Source: Bacillota bacterium (GTDB lineage: Bacteria; Bacillota; Sulfobacillia; Sulfobacillales; Sulfobacillaceae). From it: DNA of 43,337 bases. The notes below the pieces were generated by a model. The model made no database searches. It was not told the DNA's origin and saw only the letters and a program-made list of their open reading frames with translations. The stretch is taken from positions 1 through 43,337 of the forward strand of contig JAJZZA010000025.1 in the NCBI GenBank assembly GCA_021797825.1, in the 5' to 3' direction. This document shows positions 6,804-16,330 of the stretch, piece by piece. Position 1 is the first letter of the stretch, and every line of letters begins with the position of its first letter. Position numbers and translations under genes: made by a program.

Positions 6804-9152
6804 ATGTCGAAATTGGTTGGGACGCCCGTCAAGCGTCGCGAAGATGCCCGGTTGATTACCGGTCATGGAAATTTTACCGATGATGTTCGGCTGCCGGGGC
6901 AGGCGTATGCGGAAATATTGCGCAGTCCGCATGCCCATGCCCGAATTCTTTCGATTGACACGACTGCGGCGCAAGCGATGCCCGGAGTCGTCAAGGTGTA
7001 CACCGGGCAGGATTTGGCGGGCCGGGTGGGCACGGTGCCGACCGCCTGGATTCCGCCGGCCTCCGATCTGAAACAAGTGCCGCACGCAGTGCTGGCGGTG
7101 GAGACGGTGCGCTACGTGGGAGACGGGGTGGCCATGGTGGTGGCCGATGACCCCTATATCGCGCGTGACGCCCTCGATCGGATTGTGGTCGAGTATCAGA
7201 CGCTGCCCGCGGTCACCGACCAGCGGGAGGCGATGGCCGAGGGAGCTCCGCAGCTGCATGCCGATGCGCCGGGCAATGTCGCGCTCCACTGGACGGTGGG
7301 TAATGATACCGACGAGGTGTTCGCTCAGGCGGAAGTGGTGGTGCGCCAGGAGTTTCGCCAGCAGCGGCTCATTCCCAATCCCATGGAACCGCGTGCGGCT
7401 ACGGCTCAATACCTCTCCGCCACCGATGAACTGACGGTGTGGCTGACCACCCAAAACCCTCATATCCATCGGCTGTTGCTGTCGGGCATTCTAGGGATTC
7501 CGGAACATCGCCTGCGGGTCATCGCGGTCGATGTGGGGGGGGGATTTGGCAGTAAGATTGCCTGTTATCCCGATGAGGTGCTGGTGGCCTATGCCGCGCG
7601 CGACCTCAACCGTCCCGTAAAATGGACCGAAGACCGCCGCGAACATTTTATGGCGACGACCCATGGCCGCGACCATTATGAAGAGGTGGAGCTGGCCGGG
7701 TCCCGCGATGGCGTGCTGCAGGGGATCCGCGTCAAATCGTATGCTAACATGGGAGCCTATCTTTCCACCGCCGGACCGGGAGTCCCCACCATTCTGTTTG
7801 GCCTCATTGTCAATGGCGCCTACCGCATGCCGGTGGCCTCCTCGGAGGTTTTCGGGGTCTTTACCAACACCACCCCCACAGATGCCTACCGCGGGGCCGG
7901 CCGTCCGGAGGCGACCTATATCATCGAGCGAATGGTAGATCTCTTTGCCCAGACGATAGGCCAGGATCCATTGGAGGTCCGCCGCCGCAACCTGTTGCGG
8001 GCCGACGAGTTTCCCTACACCAATCCTTTCGGATTGGCATATGACAGCGGCAATTACCATGCGGCGCTCGATCAGGCGCTGACGATGGTGGACTATCCGG
8101 CTTTCCGGCAGGAGCAGGCGGCATTGCGCGCCCAAGGCCAATACGTCGGCATCGGCTTTAGCACCTACGTGGAAATGTGTGGTCTCGGGCCCTCGCAGGT
8201 GGCGGGCGCCGTGGGATTTCAGGGGGGGCTTTGGGAAAGCGCGACGGTTCGCGTCCATCCCTCCGGCAAAGTGCAGGTGTTTACAGGCGCGTCGCCCCAT
8301 GGCCAGGGCGAGGAGACCACTTTTTCGCAATTGGTGGCCGATCAGCTGGGTATTCCCATCGACGATGTCGACATCGTGCATGGGGACACCGCCCGCGTTG
8401 CCATGGGGTGGGGGACCTATGGGTCTCGCACCATGGTCGTCGGCGGGGCGGCGATTTCCACCGCGGTGGACCGGGTGATTGAAAAAGCGCGCCGGATTGC
8501 GGCCCATATGTTGGAAGTCAGTCCGGAAGACGTGGTCTTCGAAGACGGCGTATTTCATCCCGAAGGCGTTTTGGATCGGCAGGCAACCTTTGCCGAGGTG
8601 ACCATTCAGGCCTATCTGGCCTGGAATCTGCCCCAAGGGGTGGAACCCTCGCTGGAAGCCAGCGCCTATTATGACCCCACCAATTTCACCTACCCGTTCG
8701 GCACCCACATCGCCCAGGTTAGTGTCGATGCGGATACCGGCGAGGTGCGGGTGACCAAATACGTGGCGGTGGATGACTGCGGACCGGTGGTTAACCCCAT
8801 GATTGTCGAGGGGCAAGTTCACGGCGGAATCGTGCAAGGGATCGGGCAAGCGTTGTACGAGGGGGCCGTCTATGATGATGACGGGCAACTGGTAACGGGT
8901 TCCTTCATGGATTACACCATGCCGCGCGCCAGATTTTTTCCCCAGATCGAGACGGCCCACACCGTCACCCCCTCGCCCCATAACCCGATCGGGGTCAAAG
9001 GAGTCGGCGAGACCGGGACCATCGCATCCACACCTGCCGTGGTCAATGCGGTAATGGATGCGCTGTCGGGATTTGGAATTCAGCATCTGGACATGCCGCT
9101 GACGCCGGAAAAAGTGTGGAGAGCGATGCAGCAAGTCCAAGACGAGCAGTAA
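6804..9152 (+). CDS. coxL: molybdenum hydroxylase large subunit, form II CoxL-like
   Basis: A 782-residue molybdopterin subunit. The MoCo-contacting loop VGGGFGSK lies at residues 244-251, and the active-site loop is AYRGAGR at 361-367. That loop is diagnostic of form II; form I CO dehydrogenases have AYRCSFR with the Cu-binding Cys. The C-terminal GVKGVGETG holds the catalytic glutamate. Form II enzymes include proteins reported to oxidise CO, but also many hydroxylases of other substrates, so the substrate is open. The gene sits between coxS and coxM in the usual S-L-M order. A tract of nine G at 7535-7543 falls within the codons of the MoCo loop. Confidence 0.92.
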   Translation: MSKLVGTPVKRREDARLITGHGNFTDDVRLPGQAYAEILRSPHAHARILSIDTTAAQAMPGVVKVYTGQDLAGRVGTVPTAWIPPASDLKQVPHAVLAVETVRYVGDGVAMVVADDPYIARDALDRIVVEYQTLPAVTDQREAMAEGAPQLHADAPGNVALHWTVGNDTDEVFAQAEVVVRQEFRQQRLIPNPMEPRAATAQYLSATDELTVWLTTQNPHIHRLLLSGILGIPEHRLRVIAVDVGGGFGSKIACYPDEVLVAYAARDLNRPVKWTEDRREHFMATTHGRDHYEEVELAGSRDGVLQGIRVKSYANMGAYLSTAGPGVPTILFGLIVNGAYRMPVASSEVFGVFTNTTPTDAYRGAGRPEATYIIERMVDLFAQTIGQDPLEVRRRNLLRADEFPYTNPFGLAYDSGNYHAALDQALTMVDYPAFRQEQAALRAQGQYVGIGFSTYVEMCGLGPSQVAGAVGFQGGLWESATVRVHPSGKVQVFTGASPHGQGEETTFSQLVADQLGIPIDDVDIVHGDTARVAMGWGTYGSRTMVVGGAAISTAVDRVIEKARRIAAHMLEVSPEDVVFEDGVFHPEGVLDRQATFAEVTIQAYLAWNLPQGVEPSLEASAYYDPTNFTYPFGTHIAQVSVDADTGEVRVTKYVAVDDCGPVVNPMIVEGQVHGGIVQGIGQALYEGAVYDDDGQLVTGSFMDYTMPRARFFPQIETAHTVTPSPHNPIGVKGVGETGTIASTPAVVNAVMDALSGFGIQHLDMPLTPEKVWRAMQQVQDEQ

Positions 9153-9168
9153 AAGAGGGGGGACGGGA

Positions 9169-10026
9169 ATGATTCCAGCAAGCTTTTCCTATCGTCGGGC
9201 CGAGTCATTGGACGATGCCCTGCGCTGGCTCGCCGAAGACCCGCAAGGCAGCAAATTGGTGGCGGGGGGGCACAGTCTGCTGCCCCTGATGAAGATGCGG
9301 TTGGCCGCGCCGCGGCGCTTGATTGACATTGCCCGGGTGAGCGAATTGATAGGAATTCGGGAGCAATCCGGTGCCATCGTCATCGGTGCGGGAACGGTCC
9401 ATCGGGACCTGGCCGGGCACCCTGATGTCCGTCAGAAGTTGCCGGCATTGGCGGAAGCGGCCGGGAAAATTGGCGACCTCCAAGTGAGAAACCGGGGAAC
9501 CATCGGCGGGAGCCTATCGCACGCCGACCCCTCGGCGGACCTGCCGGCGGCCCTCATGGCGCTTGCCGCCACCGTCGATATCGCGGGCCCGGCCGGGGAG
9601 CGGAGCCTGGCGGTGGAGGAGATGATGGTGGCACCGCTGGTGACCGGGTTGGCGCCCGACGAGGTATTGGTGCGGGTGCGGGTGCCGATTCCGGCGGCGG
9701 GATCGCGGTCGGTCTACCTGAAGCATCCGCATCCCGCCTCGGGTTATGCGCTGGCGGGGGTGGCGGTGGCGGTGACCCTGGAACCCGCCGGAGCGGTGAC
9801 GGCAGCCCGGGTGGCTGTCACCGGTGCCGGGGTGGTGCCGTTTCGCGCGACGGACGCGGAAACGGTTCTCATCGGCGACCGTTTAACGCCCGCGCGGATT
9901 GCGGAGGCGGCCAAAGCGGCCGCAGCAGCCGGCGAATTTGCCGGCGATGCCCTTATGTCCGCGGAATATCGGCGTCAACTCTGCCGAGTCTACGTCGAGC
10001 GGGCGATTAGTGCACTGGTTGATTAA
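9169..10026 (+). CDS. coxM: molybdenum hydroxylase FAD subunit (CoxM-like)
   Basis: A 285-residue FAD-binding subunit. Residues about 30-40 give the AGGHSLLP loop, and the second FAD motif reads TIGGSLSHADPSAD at about 109-122. Both are hallmarks of the CO dehydrogenase/xanthine dehydrogenase flavoprotein family. It should accept electrons from the Fe-S subunit and pass them to a quinone or another acceptor. An AGAGGGGGG-type ribosome site precedes the ATG, 16 nt after coxL. A strong hairpin follows its stop codon and separates it from the accessory genes. Confidence 0.93.
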   Translation: MIPASFSYRRAESLDDALRWLAEDPQGSKLVAGGHSLLPLMKMRLAAPRRLIDIARVSELIGIREQSGAIVIGAGTVHRDLAGHPDVRQKLPALAEAAGKIGDLQVRNRGTIGGSLSHADPSADLPAALMALAATVDIAGPAGERSLAVEEMMVAPLVTGLAPDEVLVRVRVPIPAAGSRSVYLKHPHPASGYALAGVAVAVTLEPAGAVTAARVAVTGAGVVPFRATDAETVLIGDRLTPARIAEAAKAAAAAGEFAGDALMSAEYRRQLCRVYVERAISALVD

Positions 10027-10028
10027 CG

Positions 10029-10062
10029 GGCAAGGCCCCGGGCAGCCGGGGCCTTGCCATTT
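10029..10062 (+). terminator. hairpin terminator between coxM and coxD
   Basis: A stem of 13 perfect pairs (GGCAAGGCCCCGG and CCGGGGCCTTGCC) with a short GCAG loop spans 10029-10058 and is followed by ATTTTG. The U-tract is short, so termination is likely partial. Its position directly after coxM suggests that the structural genes are made in excess over the maturation genes downstream. Confidence 0.65.
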
Positions 10063-10108
10063 TGATCCGGGGGATCGGCACCGGGGAAAATAGAGAACGG
10101 GGGATCGC

Positions 10109-11083
10109 ATGAAGAACCCATTTGCCGACGTGCGGGGGGTCGAAGACGCGCTGGCCGCGGTGGGTTATGTGGCGGGCCGTCCCTTGGCCACCGCCGTTTT
10201 CCTGGCGGTTGCGTTGGAACGTCCGCTCCTTTTGGAAGGTGAACCCGGAGTGGGGAAAACCGAACTGGCCAAAGCCCTGGCGCGATCACTAAACCGTCCG
10301 CTGGTCCGTTTGCAGTGCTACGAGGGGATTGACCGGCAAAGCGCCCTGTATGACTGGAACTATGCCGCCCAAATCCTGCACATCCGCTTAAGCGAAGGCA
10401 GCCCCCAGCGGGAGGGACCACTTCATGACGATTGGCGCAAGACTGTGCGCCGGGAAATTTACTCGCCGGATTTTTTGGTCAAGCGTCCGCTGCTGGAGGC
10501 GGTGCAACCCAGCGGTGCCGCGCCGGTCCTGTTGATTGACGAGGTGGATCGGAGCGATGAGGAATTCGAGGCCTTTTTGTTGGAGCTGTTGGGCGAGTTT
10601 CAAGTGACCGTGCCCGAAATCGGCACCCTGACCGCCACGGAGCGCCCGGTGGTGATATTGACCTCAAACCGCACGCGAGAGCTGCACGATGCGCTGAAAC
10701 GCCGATGTCTCTACCAATGGCTGGGGTTTCCCGTCTTCGAAAAAGAGTACCGGATTGTGCATGCCATGGTGCCGGGCCTGCCCGCGCAAGTAACCGCGCA
10801 AGTGGTGGCGTTTGTCCACCGCTTGCGGGCGGAACCGCTGCAAAAGCGGCCCGGGCTGGCGGAGACGATTAGTTGGGCGGAAGCTTTGCACGTGCTAGGC
10901 ACGCGGATTTTGACCCCGGCGGCGGTGGAAGAGACGATGGGTTGTTTAATCAAGTCGTATGATGACTTGGAGGCGTTGACCGCCCCGGTGCCGCACGGAG
11001 CGATGACCATCTCCAATATTCTGGCGGAAATCGGTGCACTGTCCGCAGTCGCCGAAATGGGACCGGACGATATACCGAACTAG
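10109..11083 (+). CDS. coxD: MoxR-type AAA+ ATPase, CoxD-like
   Basis: A 324-residue AAA+ ATPase. Walker A is GEPGVGKT at residues 44-51, and Walker B is LLIDEVD with Asp144/Glu145. A sensor-1-like ILTSNRTRE and an arginine-rich ALKRRCLY follow, typical of the MoxR family. In carboxidotrophs CoxD partners CoxE and remodels CoxL to install the sulfur/metal at the active site. It starts at an ATG after GGGGGATCGC, downstream of the coxM hairpin, and is followed 12 nt later by the coxE homologue. Confidence 0.9.
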   Translation: MKNPFADVRGVEDALAAVGYVAGRPLATAVFLAVALERPLLLEGEPGVGKTELAKALARSLNRPLVRLQCYEGIDRQSALYDWNYAAQILHIRLSEGSPQREGPLHDDWRKTVRREIYSPDFLVKRPLLEAVQPSGAAPVLLIDEVDRSDEEFEAFLLELLGEFQVTVPEIGTLTATERPVVILTSNRTRELHDALKRRCLYQWLGFPVFEKEYRIVHAMVPGLPAQVTAQVVAFVHRLRAEPLQKRPGLAETISWAEALHVLGTRILTPAAVEETMGCLIKSYDDLEALTAPVPHGAMTISNILAEIGALSAVAEMGPDDIPN

Positions 11084-11095
11084 GGGGCGGAATCG

Positions 11096-12235
11096 ATGGA
11101 GCCGGCGGCGGCCAACGTGTTGGCGTTTGTGCGCGGGCTGCGAAGACTCGGCTTTCAGGCCGGAACCGCCGAGGTGGCGTTGGCGCTTAAAGCGGCGGCG
11201 TTGTTCGACCAGCCGGACCACCATGTCTGGCATGACGTGCTGGCGGCCGTGCTGGTCCGTTCCGCCGAGCAAGCCTGGATCTTCGAACTCGCTTTCGACC
11301 AGTTTTTCCTCATGCTGAAAGGGACTCCCGACGCCCGTATGGCGCGCCAGACCTTCTTGGCCAATGTGGCGCGGCAGCGCGAACCGGGCCAGACGCCGCA
11401 AGTTCTCTGGTCGGGAGCCGAGTCCGGCGCGGCCGATTCCGAGCGGGCCGTGCCGGTCACCACCACGGCCGGGGCCAGTGGGGCGGAGCGTCTGCGCCAC
11501 ACCGATTTTGCCAAGCTGACCGACGAAGAAGCGCGGGCTTTGGGCCGGTTAGAACACTCCCTCACGCCGCGGCTTTATCCCAGCCTGCGGTGGCAAGCGG
11601 CCGCCCGGGGCAAAAGATGGAGCCTGACGGCAACCCTGCGCCGCGGCATGATAGCGGGCGAGCCCCTTCGCATCTGGCGATCGCGTCGCGCCACCCGGCA
11701 GCGCCCGGCGGTCGTCTTGATCGACATCAGCGGTTCCATGGCGCCCTATGCCCGCATGGCCCTGCAATTCTTTCACACCATCTTGCGCCAGCGCTATCCC
11801 GCAGAAGTACTGGTCTTTAGCACCCGGCTGACCAGAATTACGCCGGCTCTTCGCCACTATCATGCCGATCGGGCATTAGCCGAGGTTTCGGCGCGGACTC
11901 CGGACTATGCCGGAGGAACTCGCCTGACCGAGGCGTTGCACACGTTTCAGCGCGACTGGGCCGGACGGCTGATGCGTCCCGGGGCAGACCTGATTTTACT
12001 GACCGACGGCTTTGACGCGTCGCCCTCCCGGGAACAATTGGCCTGGTATGTGAACCGCCTGCGACGTCGGGCCCACGGCCTGATATGGTGGAACCCGCTC
12101 GGCGACCGCCCGGGCTACGTGCCCGCGGCGAGCGGGCCACGGGTCTTGGCGGGGGCGGCCGATGGGGTGCGGGTGACGGCCAACTGGGCCCAACTGGAAG
12201 CCGCCTGGCGCGCCGCCACCCTGCCCAGACGGTAG
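11096..12235 (+). CDS. coxE: CoxE-like VWA-domain protein
   Basis: A 379-residue protein of the CoxE/VWA family. The metal-ion-dependent adhesion site reads D210-I-S-G-S (LIDISGSMAPYARMAL), and later acidic positions (LLTDGFDASPS) complete the VWA fold. The N-terminal half is helical and specific to CoxE-type proteins. MoxR ATPase/VWA pairs act as chaperones; here the client is presumably the Mo hydroxylase encoded upstream. The gene is 12 nt downstream of coxD and 53 nt upstream of coxG. Confidence 0.9.
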   Translation: MEPAAANVLAFVRGLRRLGFQAGTAEVALALKAAALFDQPDHHVWHDVLAAVLVRSAEQAWIFELAFDQFFLMLKGTPDARMARQTFLANVARQREPGQTPQVLWSGAESGAADSERAVPVTTTAGASGAERLRHTDFAKLTDEEARALGRLEHSLTPRLYPSLRWQAAARGKRWSLTATLRRGMIAGEPLRIWRSRRATRQRPAVVLIDISGSMAPYARMALQFFHTILRQRYPAEVLVFSTRLTRITPALRHYHADRALAEVSARTPDYAGGTRLTEALHTFQRDWAGRLMRPGADLILLTDGFDASPSREQLAWYVNRLRRRAHGLIWWNPLGDRPGYVPAASGPRVLAGAADGVRVTANWAQLEAAWRAATLPRR

Positions 12236-12288
12236 CCAACCGGCGTGGCGCGCGTCATAATAGCAGTGAGCGAAAAGGAGGCGGGAGC

Positions 12289-12732
12289 GTGCAACTTGAA
12301 GGTCACAAGACGATTCCGAGCACCCCGGATCGAGTCTATGGGCTGTTGACGGACCCGGAGGTGTTGGTGCGGACCATGCCCGGGCTAAAGCGCATGACCC
12401 CGACCGGAGATGGCCGCTACGATGCGGAAATGGAAATGGGGGTGGCGGCCATCCGCGGACGGTATGAAGGGTGGATGACCATCGAGGACGCCGTTTTGGG
12501 CCAGTCTTATCGGTTGCGTATGGAAGGGCAAGGCCCGGGCGGATTTGTGGCGGTGGACATGGCGGTTACGCTGTCGCCAACCGACGAGGGGACCGATTTG
12601 CGCTACGTGGGCCAGGCCAAAGTGGGCGGCACCGTGGCCGGGGTGGGTCAGCGGATGCTGTCCGGGGTGGCCTCATTTATCATGGGACAGTTTTTTGGAG
12701 CGGTGGCCAAGGAAGCCAGACAACAGCCATAA
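12289..12732 (+). CDS. coxG: CoxG-like SRPBCC protein
   Basis: A 147-residue CoxG/SRPBCC (START-like) protein with the family features VYGLLTDPEVLVRTMPGLK near the N terminus, GRYEG.M in the centre, and AKVGGTVAGVGQRML near the C terminus. CoxG has been connected with membrane anchoring or lipid/quinone handling by CO dehydrogenase; the exact role is less settled than for CoxD/E. The start is a GTG at 12289 with AAGGAGG about eight bases upstream; longer frames upstream lack a site. It lies within the accessory gene block. Confidence 0.88.
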   Translation: MQLEGHKTIPSTPDRVYGLLTDPEVLVRTMPGLKRMTPTGDGRYDAEMEMGVAAIRGRYEGWMTIEDAVLGQSYRLRMEGQGPGGFVAVDMAVTLSPTDEGTDLRYVGQAKVGGTVAGVGQRMLSGVASFIMGQFFGAVAKEARQQP

Positions 12733-12745
12733 CGGGAGGAACGGG

Positions 12746-13774
12746 ATGTCGTCGATACGCGAGGCGCAACGGGTATGGCAGGCCTTGGCCGAGGCTCACA
12801 ACCAAGGCCGGCGGGTGGCGTTGCTGACATTGATTCATGTGAGGGGCTCCGCCTACCGGCGCCCGGGGGCCAAGATGATGATGGCCGACGACGGCACCAT
12901 GAGCGGCACGCTCAGCGGCGGCTGTTTGGAAGGCGATTTGTATGCGTATGCCGAGGAGGACATGAAAACCGGGCGCGCCTCCCTTCACCATTATGACTTG
13001 ACGGAAGACGCCATGTGGGGACTGGGCATTGGCTGCAAGGGCACCATCGTGATCTGGATTGAGCCGGTCGACCCCCGCGAACCATTTTGGAATGCCCTGG
13101 CGGAGGCCTTGGCGGCAGACCAGCCGGTGGCGCTGGGGGCGGATTTGCCTCTCGGCAACCGGTTCTTGGTGTGGCCGGACGGCCGCTCGCTCAGCCGCGA
13201 GGAGCAGCCGGTGCACGTTGACGACACCATCTGGCGGCAGGGTTCAGCCACCATCTGGGAGGATGGCCGGATGCTGGACGTCATGTCGCCTCCGGCCCGT
13301 TTGGTGCTGGCGGGGGCTGGCCACGATGCCGAGCCGGTGGCGAGATTGGCCCTGCAAGCCGGGTTCGACGTGACCGTGCTCGATCCCCGCCCCCACTTTA
13401 ACAACCCGACCAGGTTCCCTGGCGTCCGCCACGCAGTGCAGTCCGCCCAGGATACGGACCCGGAATCGGTGGCCGGAGCCTATTGGGTGATTATGAACCA
13501 TCATCAGCGGCGAGACGAAGAGGCGCTGCTGTTAGCCGCCCGTTCCCGGCCCCTTTACCTGGGCGTGCTGGGACCGCTGTCCCGGACCGAGGAGATGTTG
13601 GCGGAAACCGCTGTCGAGCAGGCGCGGCTGCCGTTTTACGCCCCGGTGGGATTAAATCTGGGCGCGGAGACGGTGGACGAAGTGGCCATCAGCATCGTCA
13701 GCGAACTCCTGTCTGTCCGCCAGGGACGTCAAGGAGGGCACTTGCGTGGCCGACCCCGGATACACGCCGTCTGA
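12746..13774 (+). CDS. XdhC/CoxF-family molybdenum cofactor maturation protein
   Basis: A 342-residue XdhC/CoxI family protein. The N-terminal XdhC domain has LIHVRGSAYRRPGAKMMM and GTLSGGCLEGDL. The C-terminal Rossmann part has RLVLAGAGHDAEPVARLA and a D-x-R turn (LDPRPHF). Family members bind molybdopterin cytosine dinucleotide and insert the sulfurated cofactor into Mo hydroxylases. The ATG at 12746 follows GGGAGGAACGGG. The gene overlaps mocA by 29 nt, so the two are probably translationally coupled. It is the coxF/xdhC equivalent of this cluster. Confidence 0.9.
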   Translation: MSSIREAQRVWQALAEAHNQGRRVALLTLIHVRGSAYRRPGAKMMMADDGTMSGTLSGGCLEGDLYAYAEEDMKTGRASLHHYDLTEDAMWGLGIGCKGTIVIWIEPVDPREPFWNALAEALAADQPVALGADLPLGNRFLVWPDGRSLSREEQPVHVDDTIWRQGSATIWEDGRMLDVMSPPARLVLAGAGHDAEPVARLALQAGFDVTVLDPRPHFNNPTRFPGVRHAVQSAQDTDPESVAGAYWVIMNHHQRRDEEALLLAARSRPLYLGVLGPLSRTEEMLAETAVEQARLPFYAPVGLNLGAETVDEVAISIVSELLSVRQGRQGGHLRGRPRIHAV

Positions 13775-14366
13775 CCGGGTGACCGGGGTCGTGCTGGCGG
13801 CTGGGCTGGGCCGCCGGATGGGACGCCCCAAAGCGCTCTTGCCGTGGGCTGGCGGCACGTTGCTTTCGCATGCCGCAGGCATTCTCCGCAAAGCGGGCAT
13901 CGATAGCCTGGCGGTCGTTGGCGCGGATCTGGTCGGGCCCGTCGGGCCGATCCGCACGGTGGTGAATACCCATCCTGAACAGGGGTTGTCCACGTCATTG
14001 GCAACGGCTGTCGGTTGGTTAATGAAGACGGCGCCGGGCCAGGCGGCCATGATTTGCTTGGTCGATCAGCCGTTCGTGACGGTGGATGATATCCGCCGGA
14101 TGGTGCGGGCGTATGCGGCTCGTCCGCCGGCAGTGCGGATCGTGCGTCCCTGGTATCACGACCGCCCGGGCCATCCCGTGGTCTTGCATCCTGACGTGTT
14201 CCCGGACATTCTGGCGTTGACCGGGGACGTCGGGATCGGCCGGATGGCGACTGCCCGGGATGATGTCTTAAACGTGGTGATAGAGGTGGGCGAGCGGCCG
14301 GACCCCGGGTTTGACATTGATACCGAAGAGGACTATGCGCAGGCGCTGGCCTGGGCAGGAAGCTAG
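13746..14366 (+). CDS. mocA: MocA-like molybdopterin cytidylyltransferase
   Basis: A 206-residue nucleotidyltransferase of the MobA/MocA type. The dinucleotide-binding motif VVLAAGLGRRMGRPKALLPW starts at about residue 16. Further motifs are LVDQPFVTVDDI (metal-binding DQP) and PGHPVVL, which are typical of the CTP-using MocA that makes the MCD form of the cofactor for xanthine oxidase-type enzymes. The start is a GTG at 13746 with AAGGAGGG seven bases upstream, inside the end of xdhC. Placement within the cluster supports cofactor supply to the CoxL protein. Confidence 0.88.
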   Translation: MADPGYTPSDRVTGVVLAAGLGRRMGRPKALLPWAGGTLLSHAAGILRKAGIDSLAVVGADLVGPVGPIRTVVNTHPEQGLSTSLATAVGWLMKTAPGQAAMICLVDQPFVTVDDIRRMVRAYAARPPAVRIVRPWYHDRPGHPVVLHPDVFPDILALTGDVGIGRMATARDDVLNVVIEVGERPDPGFDIDTEEDYAQALAWAGS

Positions 14367-14378
14367 GGAGGCGGGCGT

Positions 14379-16330
14379 ATGCCGGAATTTTTTGAAGAGC
14401 AGCCGGTGGTGTATACCCCTGATCCGACAGCCGTAGCCGACAGCCGGCTCGGCGTGTTTTGCCGGCGTCACGGCTTGACCGGTCTGGATGCGCTGCGGGA
14501 GCGGGCGGCATTGGATCCCGAGTGGTTCTGGCGGGCGGTGATGGATGATATTGGCTGGCCGTTTCCGACGCCGTACCGGCAGGTGCTGGACGTCAGCGCG
14601 GGTTGGCAATGGGCCAAATGGTTTGTGGGCGGGGAGACCAACGTCGCCTTGGCCGCGCTCGACCGGCATGCCGCCGGGGAGCTGGCGAACAAGACGGCGG
14701 TGGTGTACGAGGGAGAGGATGGCACGGTTCAGCGATGGACCTATGGCGGGCTGCGGGAGGCGGTCGACCGATTGGCCTGGGGTCTCGAGCGGCTGGGAGT
14801 AGGCGTCGGCGACGTGGTGGGCGTCTATCTGCCGATGCTGGGTGAGACGGTGATTGCGCTGTTGGCGCTGGCGAAAGTGGGCGCCGTATTCCTCCCGGTG
14901 TTTTCGGGATACGGGGCCGAAGCGATGGCGGCGAGACTGGCTGACGCGGGCGCCGCGGTGCTCATTACGGCCGATGGGTTTACCCGCCGGGGCCGTCGAA
15001 TTGATATGAAGGCGGTCGCGGATGAGGCGGTGCGGGGGGTGCCATCGGTCCGCCGGGTGGTGGTGGTGTCGCGCGTCGGGGAGCAGTCGAACTGGGCGCC
15101 CGAGCGCGACATCCGGTGGGAGGATCTGCTCGCCGAGGCGGGACCAGAGCCCTATCCCACCCGTCTTCTGGCAACGGAAACCCCCTTGCTGCTGATTTAC
15201 ACCTCGGGCACGACCGGACGGCCCAAGGGCACCGTGCACACGCACACCGGATTTCCGCTGAAAGCGACCCAGGATCTGTGGCACGCGTTCGATCTGCGTC
15301 AGGACGACGTCTTCTTTTGGTATACCGACATGGGCTGGATGATGGGCCCATGGATGGTCTATGGCGGATTGATTACGGGGGCCACCATTGTGATGTACGA
15401 CGGCACCCCGGATTTTCCGTCCCCGTCGCGGCTTTGGGAGATCATCGACCGGCACCGGGTCACCCTCTTTGGCATTTCCCCGACCGCCGTGCGAAGTTTG
15501 ATGGCGCATGGCGCGGAGCCGCTGGCGACATCCAAGCGCACCTCGCTGCGCATCTTGGGGTCCTCGGGCGAGACCTGGAACCCGGGGCCCTGGCAATGGT
15601 TTTCCAGGAAGTAGGGGGAGGACGCTGCCCTATTATCAATTATAGCGGGGGAACCGAGATTTCAGGCGGAATTGTGAGTGCTTTTGCCAGCGAACCTCAA
15701 AAACCCTGCGCTTTTAACGGACCGATCCCGGGAATAGCCGCCAAAGTGGTGGACGATGACGGTCAACCGGTGACCGGGGCGGTTGGGGAATTGGCTATTT
15801 TCGGGCCGTGGCCGGGGATGAGCCGGGGATTTTGGCATGACCGCGAGCGGTATCTTGATGCCTATTGGCGAAAAATTCCGGGTGTTTGGGTTCATGGTGA
15901 CTGGGCTTACGTCGATAAAGACGGCTTTTGGTATATTCTTGGGCGAAGCGATGATACGATGAAAATTGCCGGCAAGCGGGTGGGCCCGGCTGAAGTGGAA
16001 TCGGCTCTGGTATCGTATCCCGGAGTGGTGGAGGCCGCGGTCATCGGAACTCCTCACGCGGTGAAAGGCGAAGGCATGGTATGTTTTGTGGTGGCACCGG
16101 AACAACCGGGTTTAGAGGAGATTTTGGCTGACGAAGTGGCTCGCCAGCTTGGTCGTGCCTTGCGTCCAGAACGCGTGTGCGTGGTGCCGGAACTCCCCAA
16201 GACCCGTAATGGCAAAATTGTGCGACGGGCAATCCGCGCCAGATATCTTGGCCGGGAGCCGGGGGATTTGTCGTCGGTGGAAAATCCGGACGCTCTGCAG
16301 TATATTGATCGATTTCGGGAGGCGCGATGA
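14379..16330 (+). pseudogene. AMP-forming acyl-CoA synthetase with one frameshift
   Basis: The first frame (14379-15614) encodes the N-terminal two thirds of an acetyl/propionyl-CoA-synthetase-like enzyme, including the ATP-binding loop YTSGTTGRPKGT, then runs into a TAG after WNPGPWQWFSRK. The -1 frame continues without loss through NYSGGTEISGG, VHGDWAYVDKDGFWYILGR and the C-terminal LPKTRNGKIVRR with the catalytic lysine. Inserting one T in TTTT at 15600-15603 restores a 650-residue protein of normal family length. Either the gene is recently broken or this is a sequencing slip. It follows mocA by 12 nt and overlaps the hydrolase by 4 nt. Confidence 0.85.

Noticed and set aside
7491-9140. 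549-codon minus-strand frame opposite coxL
   Set aside because: It is a shadow of the high-GC coxL gene, full of His/Gly/Arg, with no ribosome site.
15590-15620. Programmed -1 frameshift in the acyl-CoA synthetase
   Set aside because: The site is not an X-XXY-YYZ heptamer, no clear stem or pseudoknot is seen at the right distance, and such a gene is not known to use frameshifting.
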